Source of the DNA: Amarolinea aalborgensis
Lineage (GTDB): Bacteria; Chloroflexota; Anaerolineae; SSC4; Amarolineaceae
Length of the DNA stretch: 64,000 bases
NCBI RefSeq assembly: GCF_900491745.1
Contig: NZ_UETR01000002.1
Span: forward strand, 248,001 to 312,000
Direction: 5' to 3'
Part shown: piece by piece, positions 44,701-53,142 of the stretch
Numbering within the stretch: the stretch's first letter is position 1
Layout of the letters: each line of letters opens with the position of its first letter
Made by a program: the position numbers and the translations under genes
Notes under the pieces: model-generated
Database searches by the model: none
What the model saw: only the letters and a program-made list of their open reading frames with translations
What the model was told of the DNA's origin: nothing

Positions 44701-47700
44701 CGTTTGTGGCATGACCCAACACGCCATTGCCACCTACAGTTGCATACCCTCCGCCACCCCCACCCGAGCCAGCGTCTGCATTGTTGTTGTAGGCTCCGCC
44801 ACCGCCAGAGAAATTTGCTGTAGTAGAGGTTGCACGTGCGTTGAAGGTACCGGCGTATGATTCACCTTTCTTCCCCGTGGCGCGCGCATAATTATCAGGG
44901 CGAGAAGCACCTCTAAAACCGTAACCAGAGGCATTAACACTTCCGGCTACGTTCATCGTTTCATTGCACATCATCGCCAGAATTCCGCCTGTATTGCTAT
45001 CCCATGAGGGAGCCACAAGGTTGCCACCACCTTGTACTGTGACATTATGAAATTGTGGAACCTTGATAACCTGTGCCTTCACGGAAGCTCCAATCTGAAT
45101 AGAGAATCTTGCGTTGCCTCCATTCTCGTAATACTCGATAACAAAACTGTGGAGTCCTGCGGATACGTAGCGAGTATCAGAATAACAGGTATCTTGATCT
45201 TGCCAGCGGTTAATCGATAACTGGCCATCAATGTAGAGCCTGTAGCCATCATCGGAACAAGTAGATATCAGATAGTCGGTTCCAGAAAATGAGTAGATTT
45301 GACCCGTCCATCTTACAGAGAACGAATCGGTTGGGATGCCTGCTCCAGGCGACCCGGTAACCCAGTTAAAGTCCAATATAGAGTCGCATCTGCTAAAAAC
45401 AGGAGACCCACTTAGCGTACGATTATTGTAATACTCTCCCCAATATCCGCCACCACATGTTTGACTAAGTGGATGCGACATGTATTGGTACATTAGTGGA
45501 CGCGCCATGGTCCAACTGTTAGCTGAGTTGATTGCTGCGATCGTATTGAACTCCCAGCGGCCTACGTTATCTGTTCCTTGAGTTTGATGAATGAGCACCA
45601 CATCGCCTGCACTGAAACCTGAAGAATTGGAGGTAGTGGCTGAAGTTCCTGAAGCACTAATAGCAGCACGTGCTGTATTGGGGGTAATCGTCTGCCCTGG
45701 TAACACCACGAGATCACCGTCGCGTCCATCACCAAACATTTCGTAAGAGGCTGTGCCACTGCTAAATGCTGTTGCATACTTGCCGACACCTTTTAGCGAC
45801 AAGTAATCCTGGCTGTACACCTTCACCGGATGTAGCGTCTGCGGCTCCGGTCCGAGCGTGTGCGCAAACTCCACCCATTGACCCTGGGTGCCAGAAACGG
45901 TTGCCGGCCAGTCTAGCGGGCGCTGCATGGCGCCCACCGGGGTGTCGGCGGGTGCGGCTGTGACCGTGCCGAACACGTGTACCGTGCGCGTCGGGCTGGC
46001 CGGGTCGCTGGTGCGGATCGTGATGTTGCCGTCATACGGGCCGACGGACAGGTCGGCGGTGTTCAATGCAATCTCGTAGCTGGTCATGTCACTGGGGGCA
46101 ATGCGGCGGCTGCCCGTCTGCGAGACGGACAATCCTGCGGGAGCGCTGATGTAGGTGAGCAGGTCGAGCGCACCTGTGTTCGCCAGGGTGAAACTGCGCT
46201 TGAGCGCTGTGCCCTGGGCGGCCATGCCAACGTCCCAGGTCTCGTCGGCAGCGCCCATGGCGAAGTTGGGCGTAGGGTCGGCGGCGAAGGAGTTCAACGG
46301 CCGCGCGGCCGAATCAATGATGTTGCCCTCGCTGTCGGTCCAGTGCGCCAACAGGATGTTGTCCGCGGCCGGATCATAGGTCTGCGTGAAAGCCGCGGTC
46401 GCCCAGATCACAGGGAAGACGGTCGGACCTGGCGGGATGGTCGGCAGCGTGTGCTCCTGGTGCAGCACCGGCGTCCCATCGGCGACGAAGTCCACGTAGA
46501 GATGGCCGCCCTCAATCGTCGTCGGATGCGGGCTGTTGACGACCAGGTTCGTGGTGTTGCTGCCATTGGCGTCCACCGGCCCGGTAGTTGCGATCTCCAA
46601 CCCCAACGGCTGCAGCATCTGCCCGGTGTACGGCGCCAGGTCGGTGTCCAAGCTGGGCAGCTCCACCGGCGTGATGAAGCGGTGGCTGCCCTGCGGGTCG
46701 CTATAGCTGACGACGATCACGGGCGGCGTCGGATTGGCGCTGTTCACGGTGTAAGTGAAGGTGTCGCGCGGCGTGAGCGCCGTGACGGTGAAGCTGGCGC
46801 CGGCCGCGATCGTGCCGGTCGTGAGACCGACCTCCAATCCATCGGAGACGCTCAGCGGCAGTGGGCTGTGGTAGCTAGCGCCAACGGGCAGGCCGCCGGT
46901 GTGGCCGGCGCCGTCATTCCAGTTGAGTGCGGTGCTGCCCGTGCCGACCACGCCCGGCGTAGATGCGCTGAAGGTGTAGGTGCGGTCAGCGGTGCCGCTG
47001 TAATTGCCAGCGCTGTAGGGCTTCGCCGTGCTGCTGCCCCAGTGCGCCAGGCCGGGCGGCTTGACCAGGCTGCCGACGGCGACGTGTTGGCCGGGGCGCA
47101 CCTTGCCGTTGCCGCCGATGGTGTTGTTGCCGATGGTCGTGGTGTCGTCGGGCGAGTACATCACGGCATCAATGCCGTAGGCGTCGAAGGTGCCGCTGTT
47201 TTCCAGCACCAGCTTGACCGTCACGACGTTGCCGGTCTGTTCTTTCACATAGCCGGCCAGGATCTCCGGCTGTGGATGGTCGGCCGGGTCGTCCTTGTCG
47301 GTGCCGTAACGCAGCTCGACGCGATCCTGGTAGCCGTCGCGATCACTGTCACGGTTGAAGCGGAAGAGGATGGCGCCGCCGGCCTCGGCTGACAGGTCTT
47401 TGAGCGGCGTGTTGCCGGCGTCGGCCTGCGTCAGGTAGATGTTCCACCAGGCGATGTCGGAGAGGAAATGCTCGTGCCAGGTGGGCGGGTTGATGCCGTT
47501 GAACTCCGGGGTCCGCAGCGAACTCAGGTTGCCATCCACGTCGTAGCTGGCCGGGAAGTAACGCGTCAGCACGTCCTGCACGCTCTCCACGCCCCAGGTG
47601 GGGATGACGTAGCTGTCCACCGTCTCGTCGTTGTCATCCACACCGTCCTCGACGAAGACGGTCAGGCCGCCGGTGACCGCGTCCTGGTAGAAAAGCTCGT

Positions 47701-49798
47701 CCGCGCCGTAACTGAAGTCCTCGAGGACGACACGCAGCGGCTCGCCGAGGTCAATGCGCTTCATCTGCTCCAGGGTCAGCGGCACGTTGTTGGAGGCGAA
47801 TTGGTGCGGCGCATCGGCGGGGAAGAGGTTTTCGAGCTTGCCGTTGGGGAACTGCTGCCAGGCCGGGTAGGAGATGATCGGCGTCGTGTCGTCGCCCAGG
47901 TAGATGTTGAAGATGACGCCGGTCAGCTCGCGTGCATACTCCGTGCCGGTGTTCTTGATCGTGTAGGTGAAGGTCAGGTCCGCTGCGTGGCTGGAGTCAA
48001 TCGCCCAAGCGGTGCTCCAGTTTTCGCCGGTGGTGAAGGCCTGGCCCTGGGTGATGGTGTGTTCCTCGTAGACTTCGTTGGTGATCGTCTGGGCGCCGCC
48101 CCAGGAGCGGCCATTCGTATGCGTCTCGGTGAAACGCGGGCGCGATAATTGGTAGCTGATGTCCTGTAATCCACGGGAAAGCAGCTCACCCTGCTGGTTG
48201 ATGGCATACTGTACACCATCAAGCGATGACACAATTCCCTGTGTGTCGAAGTTCTGGTTCAGTATCACAGGCACGACCACGTTCGTGGTTGTATGGATAT
48301 TGTTCTGGTTGACGTTTGTATATGAGTAGTGGTTGGTTTGCTGTTGTTCTTGTACTTGGTTGGGTGCCCACAGATCTTGCCATCCTTGTCCGGCCACTGC
48401 CAATGAACCAGCGACAGCCACCCCTGCGGCTCCGGCCACAAGACAACCACCACCGGCTGTTTCTAGACACAAAGCGGCACCCGCAGCCGCCACAGCACCA
48501 GCAGCCACACCACCACCGACTCCAAGTACTACTCTCGTGCCTCCCCAGGCGCGCTGCCAGAAGTCCTCCGGGGCTCTGGCTGCTGAATAGTTGCCCGCAC
48601 CATCGCCCACCGGTGTTTCGAGAGATTGCGACACTTCCTCCCAATTATTCCAGGTACGCGTATCGGCGATACTTGTGCTTTGACCCCGCATGACGCTCGT
48701 TTCATAGCTATTCGTCTGCTGCGTCATCTGCCCCTGTGTCGTGGTGATCGTCGTCACCCGGTTGACCGTCCACGAGCCGGGCACGACCGACACCTCTGGC
48801 ACCGGAAAAGCAGCCACGAAGAGGTTGTCGCCGGGTGGGCGCACCCAATTGGGCATTGTCGCTTTGATGTAGTTCCAGTATTCGATAGCCGGGTAGCTGC
48901 CGTAACCGCAGTTGGTCGGCGCACCCGGGCAGTAAGTCACGCCGAACAACTCCTGCCCATCGTCGAACTTGTCGCCGTCGGTGGTCTCGTTGGGCACACG
49001 CGAGCCAACCATGAAGACCTCGGCAAAGTCTGGGATGGTGTCGTAATCGCCGTCGTTACAGATGTTGACGTGTGTACCGGTGCGATCGTTGAAGTTGGGC
49101 CAGGCGTTGGGCGGGCCGGACGGTGGGCCGTAGCCCCAGCGCACGGTGCGGGACAGCGTGAAGTCGAGCAAGGCGTCCACTTCCGTGCCATCGCTGTAGA
49201 CCTGCGCATCGCCGTCGCTGTTGGCATTGAGCGGATCGGTGCACCACCAGGTTTCCTCGGTGTTGGTCAACCCGTCACCGTCGTCGTCGAGCGAAGTCAG
49301 GGAGGCCAGACCCGCGCGCTGCTCAGCGGTCAGGGCCTGCATGGCCGTGCGCAGGCTGATCAGGGCGGCGTCCGGGCTGGCGGCCTCCTGACCAATGGCC
49401 TGGGCCAGGAATGTCTCGCGTAAGGCGCTGGCCTGGGTCAGCAGCGGCTGCACGCTCGCGGCCAGCCAACCCTTGTCGGCAGTCTGAGCGCCCACCAGTT
49501 CGGCTACGTCGTCGGTGTCGCGCGGGGCGAAGCGCTGGCGGGCTAGATTCTTTAGTTGGAGCGCATCGGCCAGCACCTGGGCGGACGCGTCAGTTGCGGT
49601 GAGCACGACGACGCCCAGGCTGTCGAGGCGCGCGCGGGCCGTGGGGTTTGCAAGGGCGACGGTTGTGCGGTAGAGACCGCTGCCGGCCTCCGTGGCCGCG
49701 GCGGCGATTCGAGTCAGCGGGGTTGGCACCGGGCTGAGCACGAGGACAATTAGAACGACGACGGTCAAGAGTCGAAACATTGGATGATGCGATGACAT
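41780..49798 (-). CDS. 2672-residue secreted mosaic protein (TSP3-like, PA14, Gly-rich, CARDB, dockerin-like)
   Basis: A signal peptide lies in the first ~35 residues. Ca-binding TSP3/EF-type segments follow at about 168-212, 245-290 and 816-842 (DxDxDG patterns). A glycine-zipper hydrophobic stretch is at about 418-470. A PA14-like carbohydrate-binding domain lies at about 1445-1566 (GEYYNN, SDDGYRLYIDG). A very Gly-rich region is at about 1613-1803. Two CARDB/APHP-type domains are at about 2100-2320, each ending in an ES(N)ESNN or ESDETNN signature. A duplicated ~140-residue beta-rich unit follows at 2335-2630, and the C-terminal 40 residues resemble a type I dockerin (two VxxxDIxxxAxxW segments). 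A surface-attached or secreted adhesin or glycan-binding protein is likely. GC content drops near 44.3-45.8 kb. Confidence 0.88.
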   Translation of the reverse strand: MSSHHPMFRLLTVVVLIVLVLSPVPTPLTRIAAAATEAGSGLYRTTVALANPTARARLDSLGVVVLTATDASAQVLADALQLKNLARQRFAPRDTDDVAELVGAQTADKGWLAASVQPLLTQASALRETFLAQAIGQEAASPDAALISLRTAMQALTAEQRAGLASLTSLDDDGDGLTNTEETWWCTDPLNANSDGDAQVYSDGTEVDALLDFTLSRTVRWGYGPPSGPPNAWPNFNDRTGTHVNICNDGDYDTIPDFAEVFMVGSRVPNETTDGDKFDDGQELFGVTYCPGAPTNCGYGSYPAIEYWNYIKATMPNWVRPPGDNLFVAAFPVPEVSVVPGSWTVNRVTTITTTQGQMTQQTNSYETSVMRGQSTSIADTRTWNNWEEVSQSLETPVGDGAGNYSAARAPEDFWQRAWGGTRVVLGVGGGVAAGAVAAAGAALCLETAGGGCLVAGAAGVAVAGSLAVAGQGWQDLWAPNQVQEQQQTNHYSYTNVNQNNIHTTTNVVVPVILNQNFDTQGIVSSLDGVQYAINQQGELLSRGLQDISYQLSRPRFTETHTNGRSWGGAQTITNEVYEEHTITQGQAFTTGENWSTAWAIDSSHAADLTFTYTIKNTGTEYARELTGVIFNIYLGDDTTPIISYPAWQQFPNGKLENLFPADAPHQFASNNVPLTLEQMKRIDLGEPLRVVLEDFSYGADELFYQDAVTGGLTVFVEDGVDDNDETVDSYVIPTWGVESVQDVLTRYFPASYDVDGNLSSLRTPEFNGINPPTWHEHFLSDIAWWNIYLTQADAGNTPLKDLSAEAGGAILFRFNRDSDRDGYQDRVELRYGTDKDDPADHPQPEILAGYVKEQTGNVVTVKLVLENSGTFDAYGIDAVMYSPDDTTTIGNNTIGGNGKVRPGQHVAVGSLVKPPGLAHWGSSTAKPYSAGNYSGTADRTYTFSASTPGVVGTGSTALNWNDGAGHTGGLPVGASYHSPLPLSVSDGLEVGLTTGTIAAGASFTVTALTPRDTFTYTVNSANPTPPVIVVSYSDPQGSHRFITPVELPSLDTDLAPYTGQMLQPLGLEIATTGPVDANGSNTTNLVVNSPHPTTIEGGHLYVDFVADGTPVLHQEHTLPTIPPGPTVFPVIWATAAFTQTYDPAADNILLAHWTDSEGNIIDSAARPLNSFAADPTPNFAMGAADETWDVGMAAQGTALKRSFTLANTGALDLLTYISAPAGLSVSQTGSRRIAPSDMTSYEIALNTADLSVGPYDGNITIRTSDPASPTRTVHVFGTVTAAPADTPVGAMQRPLDWPATVSGTQGQWVEFAHTLGPEPQTLHPVKVYSQDYLSLKGVGKYATAFSSGTASYEMFGDGRDGDLVVLPGQTITPNTARAAISASGTSATTSNSSGFSAGDVVLIHQTQGTDNVGRWEFNTIAAINSANSWTMARPLMYQYMSHPLSQTCGGGYWGEYYNNRTLSGSPVFSRCDSILDFNWVTGSPGAGIPTDSFSVRWTGQIYSFSGTDYLISTCSDDGYRLYIDGQLSINRWQDQDTCYSDTRYVSAGLHSFVIEYYENGGNARFSIQIGASVKAQVIKVPQFHNVTVQGGGNLVAPSWDSNTGGILAMMCNETMNVAGSVNASGYGFRGASRPDNYARATGKKGESYAGTFNARATSTTANFSGGGGAYNNNADAGSGGGGGGYATVGGNGVLGHATNGSGPGEGGAIVGDQNLNTAAFFGGGGGSGSNSYTAGNGVDFGGAGGAGGGLVLLSSKTFVISGSLAANGSNGTDAVGHAMGGGGGGAGGAILLRTQTANLGSSLVKALGGIGGLGGAYSILGGSGGLGRIRVDHCETIFGSTNPPASTQQINCYIAEQIESAPYTTTRLNLPESGSHTYQVQYGRKLNWSGVANQVTTLRVPAGIFTPVTLQALVSDLPSNAWFALDVGNTGSDSWNGTVGNGGEYTSPNLAAYFNAYWASHGAPTTGYLDVPVRVYLDRAGQVLLTNLQVTPTGSKPRAMRLPVRPQGYTNVTASFTVSDGSGPLAVGVDVGDNGSVDWTYTGSPGYPANLTTGNLATAVNAYLSGHSGEVDVPIRFTLAPFATLNLTGFSATPVGQPDAQIGAGDVAFSATTPMETDPVTISTTLHNPGTLDSGGLTAAFFATLPNGQPPGLSLQVGAAYVPNIAAGGTASASIPWDTTSFTGTVPVRVVIDPYNRVAESNESNNEAIASLTILTRSDLQTTQIALSNPEPVTDEPVNVTLSVHNAGQTAAGTQMVALYDGNPDAGGPLIQAQSLASLAGGTTADMIFPWTPTTAGLHRLFARLDRDGQVNESDETNNDTWLDDYVGVRGPLLLDSGSITADPPYSTTLGFGYLNGEASTFCGTRPDQSQRTAPEGEVRYRFDHLLPGHFYHLDLTLFECDGAGRVEVIRVDDNQIGSALDLTDGAVHRVSILLDPAFYANHTITVGISETIGYDAIVARVNLYDVDYRFSDAGRSNSPTDPNDPAYPYAPPGRPTRLYGYLDGLDSRPWGTLPYQTRRIDLADSNPLDDPDNELRYQYDGLDAAKRYRLNLTFFQNAGGAAIQTVYADTFDTGVTVTLSGQQRADRTAEIPAGAYTGDGSALIRIVRTNAAANAFVNVLALEEITSLCDAPDLSCDGRVTVVDITLAAQAWNRNEMTIADIMHVAAAWAP

Positions 49799-50136
49799 GG
49801 GAAAACCTCCTCAAACGGGCAAGGTGAGCTTAACACGCGGGTGCATCTCATGCTGGGAGCTTGGTCCACGCAGCTGGGCTTGGCAATCGTTGCCGCAACT
49901 TACAGTCGCCCGGCTCGCGCCTGGACGCGGTTGGAACCGGCAGCAAAACAAGGCTATCTGAAAACAGGGTGCAAGAAACAGCAGCGTGGGGTGGGGCGGC
50001 GCTGTGGGCGCATGTGAACGAGGCGGGCGGGACGGGGTCATGACCCAAGACTCCAGTGACGACAACAACCCGGCGTGTCGCGGCAACGTGGTCGGGTGTT
50101 CCATTGAATCGAGGCGATTCGCGAGCCGCTGGAATC

Positions 50137-50166
50137 ATTGTATCATGCCCTGGCGCCAGGGGTCAA
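50137..50166 (-). promoter_or_regulatory. candidate promoter of the giant gene with palindrome in the spacer
   Basis: On the minus strand TTGACC (50161-50166), 18 nt and TACAAT (50137-50142). The spacer holds the palindrome CCCTGGCGCCAGGG (50148-50161). The leader to 49798 would be about 330 nt; nothing else is recognised in the 49799-50490 gap apart from the repeat at 50265-50340. Confidence 0.55.
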
Positions 50167-50264
50167 TTCTCTCAATCGAACAACGGTGTTGTACAACTCG
50201 TACAGTTATTTCAGCCTGACCCGTCGGTGGGTGCGTTTCCAACCTGGGTGTTACGATTCAAGCG

Positions 50265-50340
50265 CCACCACGGAACACACAGACCACACAGAATGATGCC
50301 CTGGTTTTTTCCGTGTATTCCGTCTGTTCCATGGTTCATA
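50265..50340. repeat. heptad-type inverted repeat
   Basis: CCACGGAACACACAGACCAC (50266-50285) faces an imperfect complement at 50306-50333 (CCGTGTATTCCGTCTGTTCC). Units step by 7 nt (CCACGGA, ACACACA, GACCACA). It resembles the arrays at 37351 and 62070 in design but not in exact sequence. Confidence 0.82.
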
Positions 50341-50490
50341 CGGTGACATCGTCTACGGGTTGCCCGCAACTGAGTGGTTTGTGATACAATGGAGCGAGCG
50401 AAGAGTCCTAAGAATGTAAACGCAAGAATATCGTTTTGACCCAGTAGACCATACTTTCATTCTATTTGCCTTCACGAGAGAGGTGGCAAG

Positions 50491-50784
50491 ATGACTGGCA
50501 AACACGAAAACAATAATCGCTGCCCGATCTGCGGCGGCGCCCTTCAGCATGATTTGGCGACCATCCCATATGTACTTGCCAACAATTTGGTCGTGGTTGT
50601 GAAACATGTGCCTGCCGAGCGCTGTCTCGAGTGCGATGAGCCGTTCACCACCGGCCAGGTGACCGATCAGATTGTCGTGATGCTGCAGCAACTCAAGCGA
50701 CTCAACAGCGAAGTATCCGTTGTGTCCTTCGCGGGCAACGACGTTGTCACCCTGACTGGCCAACGGGAACTCCAGCCGACCTGA
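50491..50784 (+). CDS. YgiT-type zinc-finger protein (MqsA N-terminal-like)
   Basis: A 97-residue protein with paired cysteines C11/C14 (CPICGG) and C45/C48 (CLECDE) spaced as in the zinc domain of YgiT/MqsA. The central VVVVKHVPAERCLECDEPFT is diagnostic. In toxin-antitoxin loci such proteins are antitoxins encoded beside a DUF4258 or MqsR-like toxin. No intact toxin gene lies within 140 bp upstream, though a short open stretch reading YRFDPVDHTFILFAF precedes it and could be a remnant. GAGAGAGG precedes the ATG. The MqsA DNA-binding HTH half is absent. Confidence 0.82.
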   Translation: MTGKHENNNRCPICGGALQHDLATIPYVLANNLVVVVKHVPAERCLECDEPFTTGQVTDQIVVMLQQLKRLNSEVSVVSFAGNDVVTLTGQRELQPT

Positions 50785-50791
50785 CCTCCTG

Positions 50792-51040
50792 GTGCATAGC
50801 TGCGCGGCGCTGGCTGCCCACCACGGCGCGTCCTTTGCCGACGCCGCGTGTACCGTGAACGGGCGCACGCGCCAGTATGTCGCGGCCAGTCCTGACGGCA
50901 TGAACTCCCCGGCACGGATCCCAGGCACCGAGTTGTGGGTCGAGACCAACCAGAGCGCGCACTCAGCGGTGCAGGTCGTGCACAAGCTGCTGTCCGCCCT
51001 GGGCCACGCACCTGGGGAGTTTGCGGTTAGCTTCGCCTGA
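50792..51040 (+). CDS. small ORF of unknown origin, possible gene fragment
   Basis: An 82-codon frame starting with GTG, 8 bp after the YgiT-type gene. The C-terminal half (IPGTELWVETNQSAHSAVQVVHKLL) looks like real protein with an amphipathic helix, but no family is recognised and there is no ribosome-binding site. It may be the tail of a gene whose start was lost in this rearranged zone. The rest of the gap to 51188 shows nothing. Confidence 0.35.
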   Translation: MHSCAALAAHHGASFADAACTVNGRTRQYVAASPDGMNSPARIPGTELWVETNQSAHSAVQVVHKLLSALGHAPGEFAVSFA

Positions 51041-51188
51041 CTGTCCGCAAGGCGCAACCATTCCCCGCCGCCTGCGTATTGCCAAAGGAAAGAGAGAATC
51101 ATCACCCGCACGAATCCGCAGCCGCGCCGCTGACTACGCCACCGGCTGCATGCATCGCCGGTTTGAGGCCGGGAAAGGGGAAACTTCT

Positions 51189-51647
51189 ATGTCCGCAGAA
51201 CCGCAAAACAGCACACCCGTCACCCCATCCAACAACTTGCCCTCGGCACAGAACGAAGACCGGCCAGGAGGCACCGACCCACTCGATGCGCGCGCCGAAC
51301 GTCATGAAGACCCGGGCGGCGTTTCGCCCTGGTTGGGGGGCGCGATTCTGATCGTGCTGGGCCTGATCTTCCTGGCTCAGAACTTGCACATCGCCACTTT
51401 TCAGAACTGGTGGGCCATCTTCATTCTGATCCCTGCTGTCGGCGCCTTCAACACAGCCTGGGGCAGGTATCAGGCGGCGGGTGCGCGCCTGACGTCGGAC
51501 GCCGCCGGCTCCTTGATCGGTGGGCTTGTCCTCACCGTCGTCGCACTCGCGTTCCTATTCAACCTGGGGCTGAACGCGAGCCTCTTCTGGCCCGTGCTGC
51601 TCATCCTCGGCGGCGTGGCTTTGCTGCTGCAGGCTGTGACCCGCTGA
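51189..51647 (+). CDS. small membrane protein with LiaI/LiaF-like transmembrane region (DUF5668 type)
   Basis: A 152-residue protein. Residues 1-45 are a polar, disordered N-terminus, and about 48-150 hold four hydrophobic segments with the pattern GGAILIVLGLIFLAQN, WWAIFILIPAVGAF and LFWPVLLILGGVALL. This is the membrane module seen in LiaI/LiaF and in many envelope-stress-related proteins. GGGGA lies 7 nt before the ATG. There is no adjacent sensor kinase, so a regulatory role is only suggested by family. It stands alone between two fragments. Confidence 0.75.
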   Translation: MSAEPQNSTPVTPSNNLPSAQNEDRPGGTDPLDARAERHEDPGGVSPWLGGAILIVLGLIFLAQNLHIATFQNWWAIFILIPAVGAFNTAWGRYQAAGARLTSDAAGSLIGGLVLTVVALAFLFNLGLNASLFWPVLLILGGVALLLQAVTR

Positions 51648-51665
51648 AGCGCGCCGTCTGAGCAT

Positions 51666-51865
51666 TCATCTCGTTGCCTTTGAGTTGCTGCTCCAGCGGG
51701 CGTGCTGCAACACCACCCGGTACCCGTCGGGATCCTCGAAGGTTCTGCCGCTGCGCTCCCAATACGGGTTCGCCGGTTGTACGGGCGATACCCATGCTCC
51801 TCCAGCCGCGCCACCAACCGCTGCCAGACGTCGGCGTCGGGCAGATAGAAAAACAGCAAGGTTCC
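51666..51865 (-). pseudogene. truncated and frameshifted VOC/glyoxalase-family fragment
   Basis: The C-terminal half of a VOC-superfamily protein can be read in two frames. FFYLPDADVWQRLVARLEEHGY occupies one frame, and after a shift near 51780, NPYWERSGRTFEDPDGYRVVLQ continues in another, down to a TGA at 51666-51668. The 5' half is missing: the fragment begins directly at the stop codon of the dockerin/DUF1554 gene, so a recombination joint lies at about 51865. Confidence 0.8.
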
Positions 51866-52471
51866 TCACTTGCAGCAAGCCACCGGATACGACTGGCCGC
51901 ACGTCGCCTGCGCGACATTCGACCCGCCAGCCTCGATGATGGAGCCGTATCCTGCACCCGCGGTAGTCCAGCCGTTGCAGTTTTGTGCGTAGAACCAGTT
52001 CCCAGCGCTGGTATCAATCCCCTTCCAGATATCATCATAGGTCTGGTAGGTGGTTCCGCTCGACGAGACCGTCGCCGAGGTGCGCCGGATGTTGTCTACC
52101 CAGGCCGCGGGGAAAGGTGTTTGGAACGTGATGCCGCCGTCCCATAACGCTGAACCGATTTCTTGCACCGTGCAGAAATGAGCATCTGGGTCGGTGGCGC
52201 GGCACAGCGCCCCCATGCCCGCACGCGCGTCGGTCGCCGCGCCAGTCGTAGCCTGCGCCGTGGTGAAGACAGCCAGCGTCCCTCGCGGGCTGCCGCTTGT
52301 ATTCCAGGACGAAGCGACGCCCTGGATGTCTAGTGTGTTGATGCGCCCATCGCCGTTGACGTCGCGCACCGGATAATACTCCTGGGCCATGACGGCGCCG
52401 GCAATCAGGATGGCGCCCACCACGAGCGCTGCCAACAGCGTGCCAAGAAAACTTTGCTTGAACGGTGACAT
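51866..52471 (-). CDS. secreted protein with dockerin-like motif and DUF1554-type domain
   Basis: A 201-residue exported protein. Residues 1-30 form a signal peptide. A single dockerin/EF-hand-like calcium loop, DVNGDGRINTLD, lies at 37-48. The C-terminal region from about 85 is a Cys-containing domain (MGALCRATDPDAHFCT, AQNCNGWTT, PVACCK) resembling DUF1554, a lectin-like domain known from secreted Leptospira and environmental bacterial proteins. It lies 2.1 kb from the giant dockerin-ended protein and may be part of the same extracellular set. No cohesin gene is in the window. Confidence 0.78.
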   Translation of the reverse strand: MSPFKQSFLGTLLAALVVGAILIAGAVMAQEYYPVRDVNGDGRINTLDIQGVASSWNTSGSPRGTLAVFTTAQATTGAATDARAGMGALCRATDPDAHFCTVQEIGSALWDGGITFQTPFPAAWVDNIRRTSATVSSSGTTYQTYDDIWKGIDTSAGNWFYAQNCNGWTTAGAGYGSIIEAGGSNVAQATCGQSYPVACCK

Positions 52472-52653
52472 TCATTCCTCCGTGAACTGAGCTGTGATTT
52501 CCTGGCGTCCGGAAGGGCACAAACGACTGTTGCCTTAGAGTATAACACACACGCTGGTCCGCGGCGCAACTGAAATGCTGCCACCGCAGTCCTGAAACGA
52601 CCAGCCGGCGGCAAGACAAAGCCTTGCCGCCGGCTGGTTTCTCACAAGGAGAG

Positions 52654-52851
52654 TCAGTTGGCCCAGCGGTAATACCGGTTGTCGAACACAGGGTAATAGC
52701 GCTCTTCGATGAAGTCGCACAGCGGCTGTAGATTGCCGGTTTGGCAGAACAACTCGGCTGCCTGCCGGCCCCCGTCCAGGGCGCGGCGATCGGGCAGCAG
52801 CATGTCCTGGATGCGCTCAACGTACAGCCTGCGCACCACCAGCTTTGGAGC
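52654..52851 (-). pseudogene. fragment of an AAA-ATPase-like/PD-(D/E)XK protein
   Basis: About 65 codons closely match the middle of the intact protein at 59531-61315: VRRLYVERIQDMLLPDR aligns with ARKLYIERVQDLLLPDR, and LQPLCDFIEERYYPVFDNR with LQPLCDFIEQRYYPVFDNR. The match starts abruptly near 52851 and ends in a premature TGA at 52654-52656, where a small deletion shifts the frame. The rest of 52472-53142 shows no gene. Confidence 0.88.
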
Positions 52852-53142
52852 GGCGTTTATTGCGCGCTCAAAAACCGCTTGACAGAGATTCCACGCCTGC
52901 CTATAATATCAACTCCAACTTCACTCCCCTGGCCGACCGGCGGTTTCGGCGTGCGTCCCAGCCAGCCCCGTTCACCAGGCTCAAAACAGGACGCATGAGA
53001 TGCGCCGTATCCTGGTTGCCAACAATGCCTCCAGGCGCGCTGATGAGGTCTTGCCATGAAAAGAACGATTCCGACGTGGGCTCTAAGAACAGCTCACGCA
53101 CAAGATCACGATTTGGCGCGAGATTCGCATAGCCGTGGCGCC

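Noticed and set aside
45977..47392. A 471-codon plus-strand frame inside the giant gene
   Set aside because: Antisense to a region with clear beta-domain coding on the minus strand; Arg/Gly/Val-rich shadow translation.
50353..50490. A toxin gene upstream of the YgiT-type zinc-finger gene
   Set aside because: A short stretch (YRFDPVDHTFILFAF) looks protein-like, but a stop codon precedes it within a few codons and no start exists, so no toxin gene can be supported.
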